Origin: Oerskovia merdavium | Lineage (GTDB): Bacteria > Actinomycetota > Actinomycetes > Actinomycetales > Cellulomonadaceae | Direction of reading: 5' to 3' | NCBI RefSeq assembly: GCF_014836755.1 | Contig: NZ_JACSQF010000008.1 | Location: forward strand, 34,761-98,760 | Length of the DNA stretch: 64,000 nucleotides | Shown here: positions 49,536-57,592 of the stretch, piece by piece | Layout: the number at the start of each line of letters is the position of its first letter | Numbering within the stretch: the stretch's first letter is position 1 | Made by a program: the position numbers and the translations under genes | Notes under the pieces: generated by a model | Databases searched by the model: none | What the model was told of the DNA's origin: nothing | What the model saw: the letters and a program-made list of their open reading frames with translations, nothing else

Positions 49536-49946
49536 CTACAGGTACAGGCCGGTCTTGCCGTCGCTCTCCTCGGGCTGCGAGACGGCACTGACGTCCTTCT
49601 CGCGCAGCAGCACGTAGCTCTTGCCGCCCAGCTCGACCTCGGCGCGCTCCTCGGGGTCGAACAGCACGCGGTCCCCGCGGCTCACGTGCCGGACGTTCTC
49701 GCCCGTCGCGACGACCTGCGCCCACGCGAGGCGCTTGGGTCCCACGGCCGTGGCGGGGATCACGAGCCCCGCGGACGACTGCCGCTCGGACGCGTCGACC
49801 TCGGGCAGGACGAGGAGACGGTCGTGCAGCATGCGCAGCGGGAGTCGCTCGGGCGCGGTGGCCGACGGCGTCGCGCGGCTCGCGGAGGCGGCCTTCCGGG
49901 GGGCGGGGGTCGGGGTGTCGTTCGTGCTCGGGGTCGTCTTGCTCAC
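49536..49946 (-). CDS. GroES-family co-chaperonin-like protein
   Basis: A 136-residue protein whose last 95 residues follow the Cpn10 pattern: LPLRMLHDRLLVLPEV, SSAGLVIPATA, AQVVATGENVRHVSRGDRVLF and GKSYVLLREKDVSAV. The first 40 residues are a Ser/Thr/Pro/Ala-rich, low-complexity extension not found in GroES. No GroEL is encoded nearby. The GTG 49946 follows TAGCGT by seven bases (leaderless). It is divergent from bcp. It may be a second, non-essential Cpn10. Confidence 0.85.
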   Translation of the reverse strand: MSKTTPSTNDTPTPAPRKAASASRATPSATAPERLPLRMLHDRLLVLPEVDASERQSSAGLVIPATAVGPKRLAWAQVVATGENVRHVSRGDRVLFDPEERAEVELGGKSYVLLREKDVSAVSQPEESDGKTGLYL

Positions 49947-50010
49947 GACCCCCACGCTACCCGTGTCCTCTAGGCTCGGAGGGAACCGTGAACGCTTCCC
50001 GAGGAGTCCC

Positions 50011-50490
50011 ATGAGCACGCGCCTTGCCGTCGGAGACGACGCCCCCGACTTCACCCTCCCGACCGCCGACGGCGGCTCCGTGACGCTCTCCGAGCTGCGC
50101 GGCAGCTCCGTGATCGTCTACTTCTACCCGGCCGCGTCGACGCCCGGCTGCACCAAGGAGGCGTGCGACTTCCGCGACTCCCTCGCCTCGCTCCAGGGCG
50201 CGGGCTACCAGGTCGTCGGCATCTCGCCGGACCCGCTGCCCAAGCTCGTGAAGTTCGCCGAGGAGGAGCTGCTGACGTTCCCCCTCGCGTCCGACGAGTC
50301 CAGGGCGACGCTCGAGGCCTACGGCGCGTGGGGCGAGAAGAAGCTCTACGGCAAGACGGTGACGGGCGTGATCCGCTCGACCGTCGTCGTCGACCCCGAG
50401 GGCAAGGTCGCGCTCGCGCAGTACAACGTCAAGGCCACGGGCCACGTCGCCAAGCTGCGCCGCGACCTGGGTCTCGACCCCAAGAAGTAG
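50011..50490 (+). CDS. bcp: Thioredoxin-dependent peroxiredoxin (Bcp/PrxQ)
   Basis: A 159-residue atypical two-Cys peroxiredoxin. The peroxidatic and resolving Cys lie five apart in STPGCTKEACDF near 46-51; the fold begins GDDAPDFTLPTADGGSVTLS and ends VVVDPEGKVALAQYNV. It removes hydrogen and organic peroxides in the cytoplasm using thioredoxin. GAGGAG precedes the ATG. TAGGCT at 49971-49976 is a likely -10 in the short divergent region. Confidence 0.95.
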   Translation: MSTRLAVGDDAPDFTLPTADGGSVTLSELRGSSVIVYFYPAASTPGCTKEACDFRDSLASLQGAGYQVVGISPDPLPKLVKFAEEELLTFPLASDESRATLEAYGAWGEKKLYGKTVTGVIRSTVVVDPEGKVALAQYNVKATGHVAKLRRDLGLDPKK

Positions 50491-50600
50491 GCCGCTCATC
50501 GGCGACCGGGGCAGTCGCCGAGCGCCCCGGTCAGGGCCGGTGCCACACCCGGCGAGCCGACGAACGACGCACCCCTCGCGCGCCCGTAGACTGTGCGGGC

Positions 50601-50685
50601 GCGCGAGTGGCGTAATTGGCAGCCGCGCCAGGTTTAGGTCCTGGTGTCTTCGGACGTGCGGGTTCGAGTCCCGCCTCGCGCACCA
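50601..50685 (+). tRNA. tRNA-Leu (TAG)
   Basis: An 85-base class II tRNA with anticodon TAG (loop TTTAGGT), acceptor GCGCGAG/CTCGCGC, variable arm around GTGTCTTCGGACGT and encoded CCA. A -10 box TAGACT lies at 50587-50592, eight bases before the 5' end. Confidence 0.97.
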
Positions 50686-50697
50686 CGTCGGTGCAGG

Positions 50698-51180
50698 TCA
50701 GCCGACCGGCACGTCGATTGCCCCCGGCGCCAGGCCTGGTCGCGGCTCGGCACAGCCGGACTCGTCCGGGTAGCCCCAGCCCTTCACGGGCACGGCGTCC
50801 CCGGCACAGCCGACGAGCTCGCGCTCACCGAGCGGTTCCTCGAGCTCGACCGTCACCTTCCGCACCCCGAAGTCCTCGCTGCACTGGCCCCTGGTGCGGA
50901 GCACGTACGCCCGGACCTCGACGCTCTTCGCGCCCTCCTCGACCTCGATGCCGTCGTCGTCGGTGCACGTGCTGCCGCCGGCGTAGACCCCGAGGTCGAG
51001 TGACGCCCCCTCCTCGGACACCAGGATCCACTCGACCCGCTGTCGTTCGGGCGCGCCCGGACCGCACCCGACGAGCACCCCGGCACCGACCGCGCACACG
51101 ACGGCTCCTGCGAGCACCCGACCGACCGCACCCGGTCCCCTCCGCGCCGACCTGCGCCCGCCCGCTGCCCGTCCCGTCAT
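50698..51180 (-). CDS. Hypothetical lipoprotein
   Basis: A 160-residue exported protein with an Arg-rich start, hydrophobic core and lipobox LVGC (Cys near 39). Four further Cys residues could make two disulfides. A TAGGGT box seven bases before the ATG marks a leaderless message. Family unknown. Confidence 0.75.
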   Translation of the reverse strand: MTGRAAGGRRSARRGPGAVGRVLAGAVVCAVGAGVLVGCGPGAPERQRVEWILVSEEGASLDLGVYAGGSTCTDDDGIEVEEGAKSVEVRAYVLRTRGQCSEDFGVRKVTVELEEPLGERELVGCAGDAVPVKGWGYPDESGCAEPRPGLAPGAIDVPVG

Positions 51181-51273
51181 GTGCGGGACCCTACCGTCCG
51201 CCGGGCCGGCTGCCCGCCCCTCCGACGCCTCGTCGTCCTACCCTGGAAGCAGGTCCCGAGGAGGCGATCCGAC

Positions 51274-51870
51274 GTGCCGAACGGTCACAGGGTTCAAGAG
51301 ACCACCGCGCGCGACGTCGCAGCAGCGATGTCGGCGATCGACCGGCGGCGCTTCCTGCCGCGCAACCAGCGCCCGTACGCGCGCGACGACCGACCCTTGC
51401 CGATCGGGCACGGGCAGACGAACTCGCAGCCACGGACTGTCGCCGACACGCTCCGGCTGCTCCAGGTGCCGCGCGGGGCGCGCGTCCTGGACGTGGGGTC
51501 GGGCTCGGGGTGGACGACCGCGCTGCTGGCTCACCTCGTCGGCCCGGGTGGCAGCGTCGTGGGCGTCGAGATCGACCCGGACCTCGCGGAGTGGGGGGCC
51601 TCCAACCTCGCGAGCTACCCGATGTCCTGGGCGCGGATCGAGGTCGCAGAGCCAGGACTCCTGGGGCGCCCGACGATGGGCGGCTACGACCGCATCCTCG
51701 TGTCGGCGGCCGCCCAGGTCCTGCCGCAGGAGCTGGTCGACCAGGTCGCGATCGGCGGGCGCCTCGTGATCCCCGTGCAGCACGTCCTGGTGCTCGTCGA
51801 GCAGCACCTGACGGGCACCGTCACGAGCCGACACGGTACCTACAGCTTTGTCCCGCTCATCGGCTCGTGA
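51274..51870 (+). CDS. pcm: Protein-L-isoaspartate O-methyltransferase-like protein
   Basis: A 198-residue SAM enzyme. The family motif PLPIGHGQTNSQPRTVA near 47 forms the isoaspartate pocket and LDVGSGSGWTTALLAHL near 74 binds SAM; VVGVEIDPDLA and DRILVSAAAQVLPQELVDQ follow. It repairs spontaneously damaged Asp/Asn residues in proteins. GTG 51274 has GAGGAGG upstream. Its 3' end overlaps the convergent thymidine kinase gene by 14 bases. Confidence 0.88.
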   Translation: MPNGHRVQETTARDVAAAMSAIDRRRFLPRNQRPYARDDRPLPIGHGQTNSQPRTVADTLRLLQVPRGARVLDVGSGSGWTTALLAHLVGPGGSVVGVEIDPDLAEWGASNLASYPMSWARIEVAEPGLLGRPTMGGYDRILVSAAAQVLPQELVDQVAIGGRLVIPVQHVLVLVEQHLTGTVTSRHGTYSFVPLIGS

Positions 51871-52489
51871 CCGTCGGGTCGTCAGGAGCCGCTGCACCGG
51901 GAGTGCCCGTACGCCAGCGCGCCGCCGAGAAGTGGACCCTGCACCGCGCCTGGTAGGACTCGAGGCCGCCGACGTGCTCCGCACCCGCCGTCAGGGCGTC
52001 CCCGTCCGCGGCGGCGACGACGCGCTCGTGGAAGGGCGCGTCCTCCCCGCAGACCGTGCAGACGGCCGTGAGACGGTCGGCACGCTCAGCGAGGGCTCCG
52101 AGGGCCGGGATGGGCTCGAACGGCCGGCCGTCGAACGTCACGTCGAGGCCCGCGACGATCATCACGAGGCCGCCGTCGGCACCGCGCTGCACGACGTCGA
52201 GGAGGTCCGGCCCGAAGAACTGGGCCTCGTCGACCGCCACGAGCTCGACCGACGGGTCGAGGCGGTCCAGGATCTCGGCAGCCGATGCCGCAGGACGCGA
52301 CGGGATGTCCAGACCGGAGTGCGAGCTGACGACGCCCTCGCCGCGCCGGTCGTCGAGCTCGTGGTGCACGACCTCGACGCGGCGCCCCGCGATCTGCGCC
52401 CGGCGCACACGCCGCAGCAGCTCCTCGGTCTTGCCCGCGAACATGGGCCCGCTGATGACCTCGACCCGTCCCCGCCTCACGTCCTCCAT
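51857..52489 (-). CDS. tdk: Thymidine kinase
   Basis: A 210-residue type II thymidine kinase (human TK1-like), which phosphorylates thymidine in salvage. P-loop GPMFAGKTEELL near 14, Walker B VAVDEAQFF near 88, and the zinc lasso with Cys pairs CTVCGEDAPF and YQARCRVHF are present. The start ATG 52489 is close to the family's normal start. Convergent with pcm; overlaps it by 14 bases. Confidence 0.93.
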   Translation of the reverse strand: MEDVRRGRVEVISGPMFAGKTEELLRRVRRAQIAGRRVEVVHHELDDRRGEGVVSSHSGLDIPSRPAASAAEILDRLDPSVELVAVDEAQFFGPDLLDVVQRGADGGLVMIVAGLDVTFDGRPFEPIPALGALAERADRLTAVCTVCGEDAPFHERVVAAADGDALTAGAEHVGGLESYQARCRVHFSAARWRTGTPGAAAPDDPTVTSR

Positions 52490-52532
52490 CGGGCCAGTAC
52501 AGCACCGGCGTCCGACACGGGCCCGCCGAAGG

Positions 52533-53117
52533 TCAGGCGCGTGCTTCCCACTCGCTGCGGAGCACCCCCATGACCACCGCGTCGTACCGCTTCCCGCGCA
52601 CGATCCGCGCATCGCGGAAGCGTCCTTCCTCGACGAACCCGAGGCTGCGTCCGACCCCCAGCATGGGCAGGTTCCCCGACCACGTCGCGAAGTCGAGCCG
52701 ACCCCAGGCGGTCACCTGGAACAGGTAGGTGGTCCACAGGGCGAGCGCCTCGCGCCCGATCCCCCGCCCACGAACGGCCGGGTCGTAGACCCCGACGCCC
52801 ATGCGCGCCCACGACGTCTCCTGCGACTCCCAGTACCAGGAGACGGTCCCCACGAACCGGTCGTCGGCGTCGGCGACCACGACGGTCCGAGGCGGCATCC
52901 CGTCCACCGCCCCGGCAGGGGCGGCAGCCAGGGCCGCGACGCGGGCGTCTGCCTGCGCGTCGTCGGGCACGGGGTAGTACGGCCCGTCCCAGTCGTGCCA
53001 CTCGTGATGGGGCCGCAGCCACTCACGGAAGACGGCGAGGTCCGCGGGTCGCCAGCCTCGGAGCCGGGCAGCATGCCCGACGCCGTAGACCGGCACCCGC
53101 GGGTCCCTCGCCGTCAC
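52533..53117 (-). CDS. GNAT-family N-acetyltransferase
   Basis: A 194-residue acetyltransferase of the RimJ/RimL-like branch. RLRGWRPADLAVFREWLRPH opens the fold, the acetyl-CoA loop is VRGRGIGREALALW near 112, and ARMGVGVYDP, GNLPMLGVGRSLGF and EEGRFRDARIV follow. GTG 53117 has GAAGGA upstream. Substrate unknown. Confidence 0.85.
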   Translation of the reverse strand: MTARDPRVPVYGVGHAARLRGWRPADLAVFREWLRPHHEWHDWDGPYYPVPDDAQADARVAALAAAPAGAVDGMPPRTVVVADADDRFVGTVSWYWESQETSWARMGVGVYDPAVRGRGIGREALALWTTYLFQVTAWGRLDFATWSGNLPMLGVGRSLGFVEEGRFRDARIVRGKRYDAVVMGVLRSEWEARA

Positions 53118-53132
53118 GTGTCCTTCAGCAGG

Positions 53133-56100
53133 TCAGGAGTCGTCGCGCGACTCGTCGTCCGCGACCGTCTCCTCGTCGTTCAGCCCAGCCGTCGGCGCAG
53201 GCTCTCCAGCAGCCTCGTCGCCAGCGGTGGCCGGCTCGGCGTCAGGTTCGACTGCCGTTCCAGGCGCGGCTGCCGCTCCGGACGTGTCTCCCGAGGCCGG
53301 AAACTGGCCCTCGTCGGCGACCTCCGGGGCGCCCTCCACGGCCTCGACGTCCGTCAGGACGGTCTCGACGCCCACGACCTCGGCCTCGGTGATGACCTCC
53401 GAGGTGACGGTCTCCTCGACCGGTGCGACGCCGTCGTGCTCGTGCTCGTGCTCGTGGGCGTGCGCCGCTGCTGCGGCGATCGTCGCGAGCGTGGCCTTGA
53501 CGGCCTCACGGGCCTCCGACGTGACCTCGGGCAGGACCGGCACCGCGGGAGCCGCGGCGACCGGAGCGGTCTCCTTGGTCACGCGCTTGCGGCGCGAGCG
53601 GGACCGCGAGCCCTCCGCCTCGGCAGCGGGCTCCTCCGCCACCGGAGCGGCAGCCACCGGGGCGTGCTGGTGCTGGCCGCCGCCGTTGTTCGAGCCGCCC
53701 GACTTCTCGATCGGGTCGGTGTGCACGATGAAGCCGCGACCGTTGCAGTGGTCGCAGGTCTCGCTGAACGCCTCGACCAGGCCCTGTCCCACGCGCTTGC
53801 GGGTCATCTGGACCAGGCCGAGCGAGGTGACCTCGGCGACCTGGTGCTTGGTCCGGTCGCGGCCCAGGCACTCGACCAGACGACGGAGCACGAGGTCACG
53901 GTTGGACTCGAGCACCATGTCGATGAAGTCGATGACGATGATGCCGCCGATGTCGCGCAGGCGGAGCTGGCGGACGATCTCCTCGGCGGCCTCGAGGTTG
54001 TTGCGCGTCACGGTCTCCTCGAGCGTGCCACCGGAGCCGGTGAACTTGCCCGTGTTGACGTCGACGACCGTCATGGCCTCGGTGCGGTCGATCACGAGCG
54101 ACCCGCCCGAGGGCAGCCAGACCTTGCGATCCATGCCCTTGGCGAGCTGCTCGTCGACGCGGTGCGCCGAGAAGGCGTCCTTCTCCGACGTCCAGCGCGA
54201 GACGCGCTCCTTGAGGTCCGGCGCGAGCTCGGCGACGTAGCTCGAGATCTCGTTCCAGGCGTTGTCGCCCGAGACGACGAGCGAGCTGAAGTCGTCGTTG
54301 AAGATGTCGCGGACGACACGGATCGCGAGGTCGGGCTCGCCCTGGAGCAGTGCAGGGGCGGAAGCCGACTTCGCCTTCTTCTCGATCGCCTCCCACTGGC
54401 CCTGCAGGCGCTCGACGTCGGCGCGCAGCTCGTCCTCGCTCGCACCCTCGGCGGCCGTACGGACGATCACGCCCGAGCCCTCAGGGACGATCTCGCGGAG
54501 GATCTTCTTGAGACGGGCACGCTCGGTGTCCGGGAGCTTGCGCGAGATACCGGTCATGCCGCCACCGGGCACGAACACGAGGTAGCGGCCGGCGAGCGTG
54601 ATCTGCGACGTGAGGCGCGCACCCTTGTGGCCGATCGGGTCCTTGGTGACCTGCACGAGCACGGAGTCGCCCGACTTGAGCGCCTGCTCGATGCGGCGCG
54701 GCTGGCCGTCCAGGCCGACCGCGTCCCAGTTGACCTCACCGGCGTACAGGACCGCGTTGCGCCCCTTGCCCACGTCGATGAACGCGGCCTCCATGGAGGG
54801 CAGCACGTTCTGGACGCGGCCCAGGTAGACGTTGCCGGCCATCGAGACCTGCGACTGCTGGGAGACGTAGTGCTCGACGAGCACGCCGTCCTCGAGCACC
54901 GCGATCTGCGTGCGGCCGTTCTTCTCGCGCACGATCATGGCGCGCTCGACCGACTCGCGGCGGGCGAGGAACTCGGCCTCGGTGATGATCTGGCGGCGGC
55001 GGCCCGCGTCGCGGCCCTCGCGACGGCGCTGACGCTTGGCCTCGAGGCGCGTCGAGCCCTTGAGCGCGGTGACCTCGTCGGACACGCTGGTGCTGCGCTC
55101 GCGCGAGCGGGTGCGGCTCGACGACGACGTCGTCACGGTGACGCCCGCGCTGTCGCCCGACTCGGGGCGGCCGCCACGGCGACGGCGGCGACGGCGACGG
55201 CTCGAACCGACCCCCTCCTCGCCGTCGTGCTCGTCGGCGTGCTCGTCGTGCTGGTCGTCCGTCTCGGCCGAGGGCTCGACCGCGCCGGTCGTGTCGGTCG
55301 CGTCGGCGGAGGGCGACTGCTGCTCGTGCGAGGACTCGTCGTCCCCGTACTCGTCGTCGTCAGCACCTTCCGCGCGCGGCTCCCCGCCGCGCGAACGGCG
55401 GCCACGGCCACCGCGGCGGCGACGACGACGCGGGGCGCCGTCCTCGTCGGTCTCCGTGGCGGGGGCGGGCTCGGCGACCTCGTCGGCCTCGACCACGAGG
55501 TCGAGGTCGTCGAGCTCGAGCGCGTCGGCCGGGATCTCGACGCCCTCGGCGACGAGCTCTGCTTCGATCAGCTCGATCTCCTCGACCGCAGCGAGGTCCG
55601 CACCCACGAGCACGATCTCCGCAGCGGGCGTGACGGCGGCCGGGGCCGCCTCGGGTGCGGCGTCCGGGGCAGCCTCGGTCGCGGGCTGGGTGGTCGGAGC
55701 AGCAGTGGTGCCGGCCGACGCGGGAGCACCCGCGCCACGACGGGCAGAGCGTCCGCGTCCGCCGCGGGTGCGCGCCGGAGCCTCGGTCCGCTGCTCGACG
55801 GCCGGCTCGGGAACCTGCTCGGCGGCCGGGGCCCGGCGAGCCGGCTCGACGCGAGCCGCGGGGGCCTCGGCCGGGGCCGCAGGCTCCTCGGGGGTCCGGG
55901 ACGTCGGCGTGGCGAAGCTGGGCATGGCGTCCGTCGCGAACGGAGACGTCGTGGGACGCACCACGCGGCGCGAGCGACGAGGCGCAGCGGCGGGGTCGGG
56001 AGCCTGGAAGAGCAGCGCGGTCGTCGCGAGGCGCGGCGTCGCGGAGCCGCCGCCCGTCGAAGCGGTCGACGGTGCGGGAGCGGGCTCCGTGGCGGGGGCC

Positions 56101-57077
56101 TCGGGAGCGGCGGCGGCCTGGGCAGCCTGGGTCGCGGAGACCTTGTTGATGCGGCGCGAGCGAACCTTGGGCGCGGCGGGCTCGGCCGGAGCCTCGGCGA
56201 CCGGGGCCTCGGCGACGGGGGCGACGGCCTCGGCCGGCGCGGCGGTCGCGGCCGTCTTCGAGGTCGCACGGCGACGCTTGGCCGGAGCTTTCTCGACCGG
56301 AGCCTTCTCGGCCGGCTCCTCGACGGAGGCGGGCGCCTCGACCGGAGCCGCCTCGGCAGCGCTCGAACGCGTCGCCCGGCGACGCGTGGCGGCCCGCGGT
56401 GCGGCGGTCTCGGTGGGAGCAGTCGCCTCGACAGGAGCAGTGGCCTCGGGGGCCGAGGGCTCGACGGGAGCAACCGTCTCGGTGACGGCAGCCTCTGCGG
56501 CAGGCTTGCGGGTCCGGCGGGCGCGAGCCGGCTTCTCGGCCGGGGCGTCCTGCTCGGTGGCGGGCGCAAGTCCCAGCTCCGACAGCACGTCCAGCACAGG
56601 AGCGTCGGCAGCGGCACGGGCCGCAGCGCCGCGCTTGCCGCCGCGGCGCGGGGCTGCGGGCGGGGCGTCCTGCACGGCGGGGGCGGACTTCTCGGTGACG
56701 ACCTTCGCGGCGGCAGGCTTCTCGGCGGCCGGCTCCTGCACGGGAGCCTGCTCGGTGACGGGCTTCGCGGTCACCGCAGCGGCGGGCGCGTCGACCGGCG
56801 TGGTGGTGGGTCGCACGACACGGCGCGAGCGGCGCGGCGCGGCCTCGGCCGAGGGCAGCTCGATGCCGAGCGAGCCCGTAGGGGCGGAGGGGTTCACGGG
56901 GGCCGGCTGCGCGGGCGTCGTGACGGCGGGGAGGGTGATCTGGGCCGCAGACGGGGCGTCCGGGGTGCCGGGGGCCGCCGTGGTGCGAGTGACCCGTCGT
57001 CGGGCCGGCTTCTTGGCGGGTGCTGCGTCCTGACCGTTCGACGAGCTCGTCGTGTCAGGGGTGTTGTCGAGGGTCAC
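53133..57077 (-). CDS. rne: Ribonuclease E/G with long disordered arms
   Basis: A 1314-residue endoribonuclease. Residues 1 to about 690 and after about 1120 are Ala/Pro/Glu/Arg-rich and disordered. The catalytic part has an S1-like region (MAGNVYLGRVQNVLPSMEAAF near 740), the 5'-sensor, metal-binding D1006 in DVNTGK, DFIDM near 1046 and the zinc link CDHCNGRG (C1108, C1111). The N-terminal arm repeats Arg-rich patches: RRSRRVVRPTT twice and looser RRRATR/RRTRK forms about every 40-60 residues, probably for RNA or protein contacts. It starts the decay of most mRNA and helps rRNA/tRNA maturation. GTG 57077 has AGGAG upstream. Confidence 0.93.
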   Translation of the reverse strand: MTLDNTPDTTSSSNGQDAAPAKKPARRRVTRTTAAPGTPDAPSAAQITLPAVTTPAQPAPVNPSAPTGSLGIELPSAEAAPRRSRRVVRPTTTPVDAPAAAVTAKPVTEQAPVQEPAAEKPAAAKVVTEKSAPAVQDAPPAAPRRGGKRGAAARAAADAPVLDVLSELGLAPATEQDAPAEKPARARRTRKPAAEAAVTETVAPVEPSAPEATAPVEATAPTETAAPRAATRRRATRSSAAEAAPVEAPASVEEPAEKAPVEKAPAKRRRATSKTAATAAPAEAVAPVAEAPVAEAPAEPAAPKVRSRRINKVSATQAAQAAAAPEAPATEPAPAPSTASTGGGSATPRLATTALLFQAPDPAAAPRRSRRVVRPTTSPFATDAMPSFATPTSRTPEEPAAPAEAPAARVEPARRAPAAEQVPEPAVEQRTEAPARTRGGRGRSARRGAGAPASAGTTAAPTTQPATEAAPDAAPEAAPAAVTPAAEIVLVGADLAAVEEIELIEAELVAEGVEIPADALELDDLDLVVEADEVAEPAPATETDEDGAPRRRRRRGGRGRRSRGGEPRAEGADDDEYGDDESSHEQQSPSADATDTTGAVEPSAETDDQHDEHADEHDGEEGVGSSRRRRRRRRGGRPESGDSAGVTVTTSSSSRTRSRERSTSVSDEVTALKGSTRLEAKRQRRREGRDAGRRRQIITEAEFLARRESVERAMIVREKNGRTQIAVLEDGVLVEHYVSQQSQVSMAGNVYLGRVQNVLPSMEAAFIDVGKGRNAVLYAGEVNWDAVGLDGQPRRIEQALKSGDSVLVQVTKDPIGHKGARLTSQITLAGRYLVFVPGGGMTGISRKLPDTERARLKKILREIVPEGSGVIVRTAAEGASEDELRADVERLQGQWEAIEKKAKSASAPALLQGEPDLAIRVVRDIFNDDFSSLVVSGDNAWNEISSYVAELAPDLKERVSRWTSEKDAFSAHRVDEQLAKGMDRKVWLPSGGSLVIDRTEAMTVVDVNTGKFTGSGGTLEETVTRNNLEAAEEIVRQLRLRDIGGIIVIDFIDMVLESNRDLVLRRLVECLGRDRTKHQVAEVTSLGLVQMTRKRVGQGLVEAFSETCDHCNGRGFIVHTDPIEKSGGSNNGGGQHQHAPVAAAPVAEEPAAEAEGSRSRSRRKRVTKETAPVAAAPAVPVLPEVTSEAREAVKATLATIAAAAAHAHEHEHEHDGVAPVEETVTSEVITEAEVVGVETVLTDVEAVEGAPEVADEGQFPASGDTSGAAAAPGTAVEPDAEPATAGDEAAGEPAPTAGLNDEETVADDESRDDS

Positions 57078-57428
57078 GCGATGCGCTCCTGGTACCCCGA
57101 AGGATCGCCCCCACATCGTGCGGCCCGTCGGGCGGTTGTCGTCGGCCGGGGCGTGCGCATCACAGCGCTGTCGTCCCCCGCGACGGAAGTCGGCGGTGGC
57201 GGCTCGAGCAAGGGCGAGCGGCGGGGGGCGCCTCGCCGTCCGGGCCATTCATCCCGGTCGGCGGCGCTCCGCGAGCCGCGGATCGCGGTTGCGACGAGCA
57301 CGTACTGGGCCAGTGGGAGATGTGGTCCCCCCGGCTTGGTCAAGTATCGCACAGCCGAGGTCGATCAGATGGGCAGGTACAGGGTCGGGTGCCGTGTCGT
57401 CCAGAGGACCAAGGTCCCGATCCGGACC

Positions 57429-57446
57429 TTGTGAAGGTTCTCACAA
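57429..57446 (+). promoter_or_regulatory. Rex-like box upstream of cydABDC
   Basis: TTGTGAAGGTTCTCACAA matches the Rex consensus TTGTGAA-N4-TTCACAA with one mismatch. It is 147 bases ahead of the cydA GTG. The 515-base gap from 57078 to 57592 holds this site; no clear -35/-10 pair or other feature was found in the rest. Rex controls cyd operons in other actinobacteria. Confidence 0.8.
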
Positions 57447-57592
57447 ACTGTCGTTTCCCGAGAGTTTTGGCGCCTCCCTGCCTCGCCGATGGTGCAGATT
57501 GGTCATAGCGTCAGGAGTACGACTGCTGACCCTGCCCTGAGCTCACCCTCAGAATCCCCCGGTAGCCCCCAGGAAACCCCCCAGGAGCGTTT

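Noticed and set aside
52056-57434. A 1792-codon open frame on the plus strand opposite the RNase E gene
   Set aside because: It is the antisense shadow of the Ala/Pro/Glu-rich RNase E and of thymidine kinase/GNAT; its translation is low-complexity Arg/Gly/Leu/Asp with no domain.
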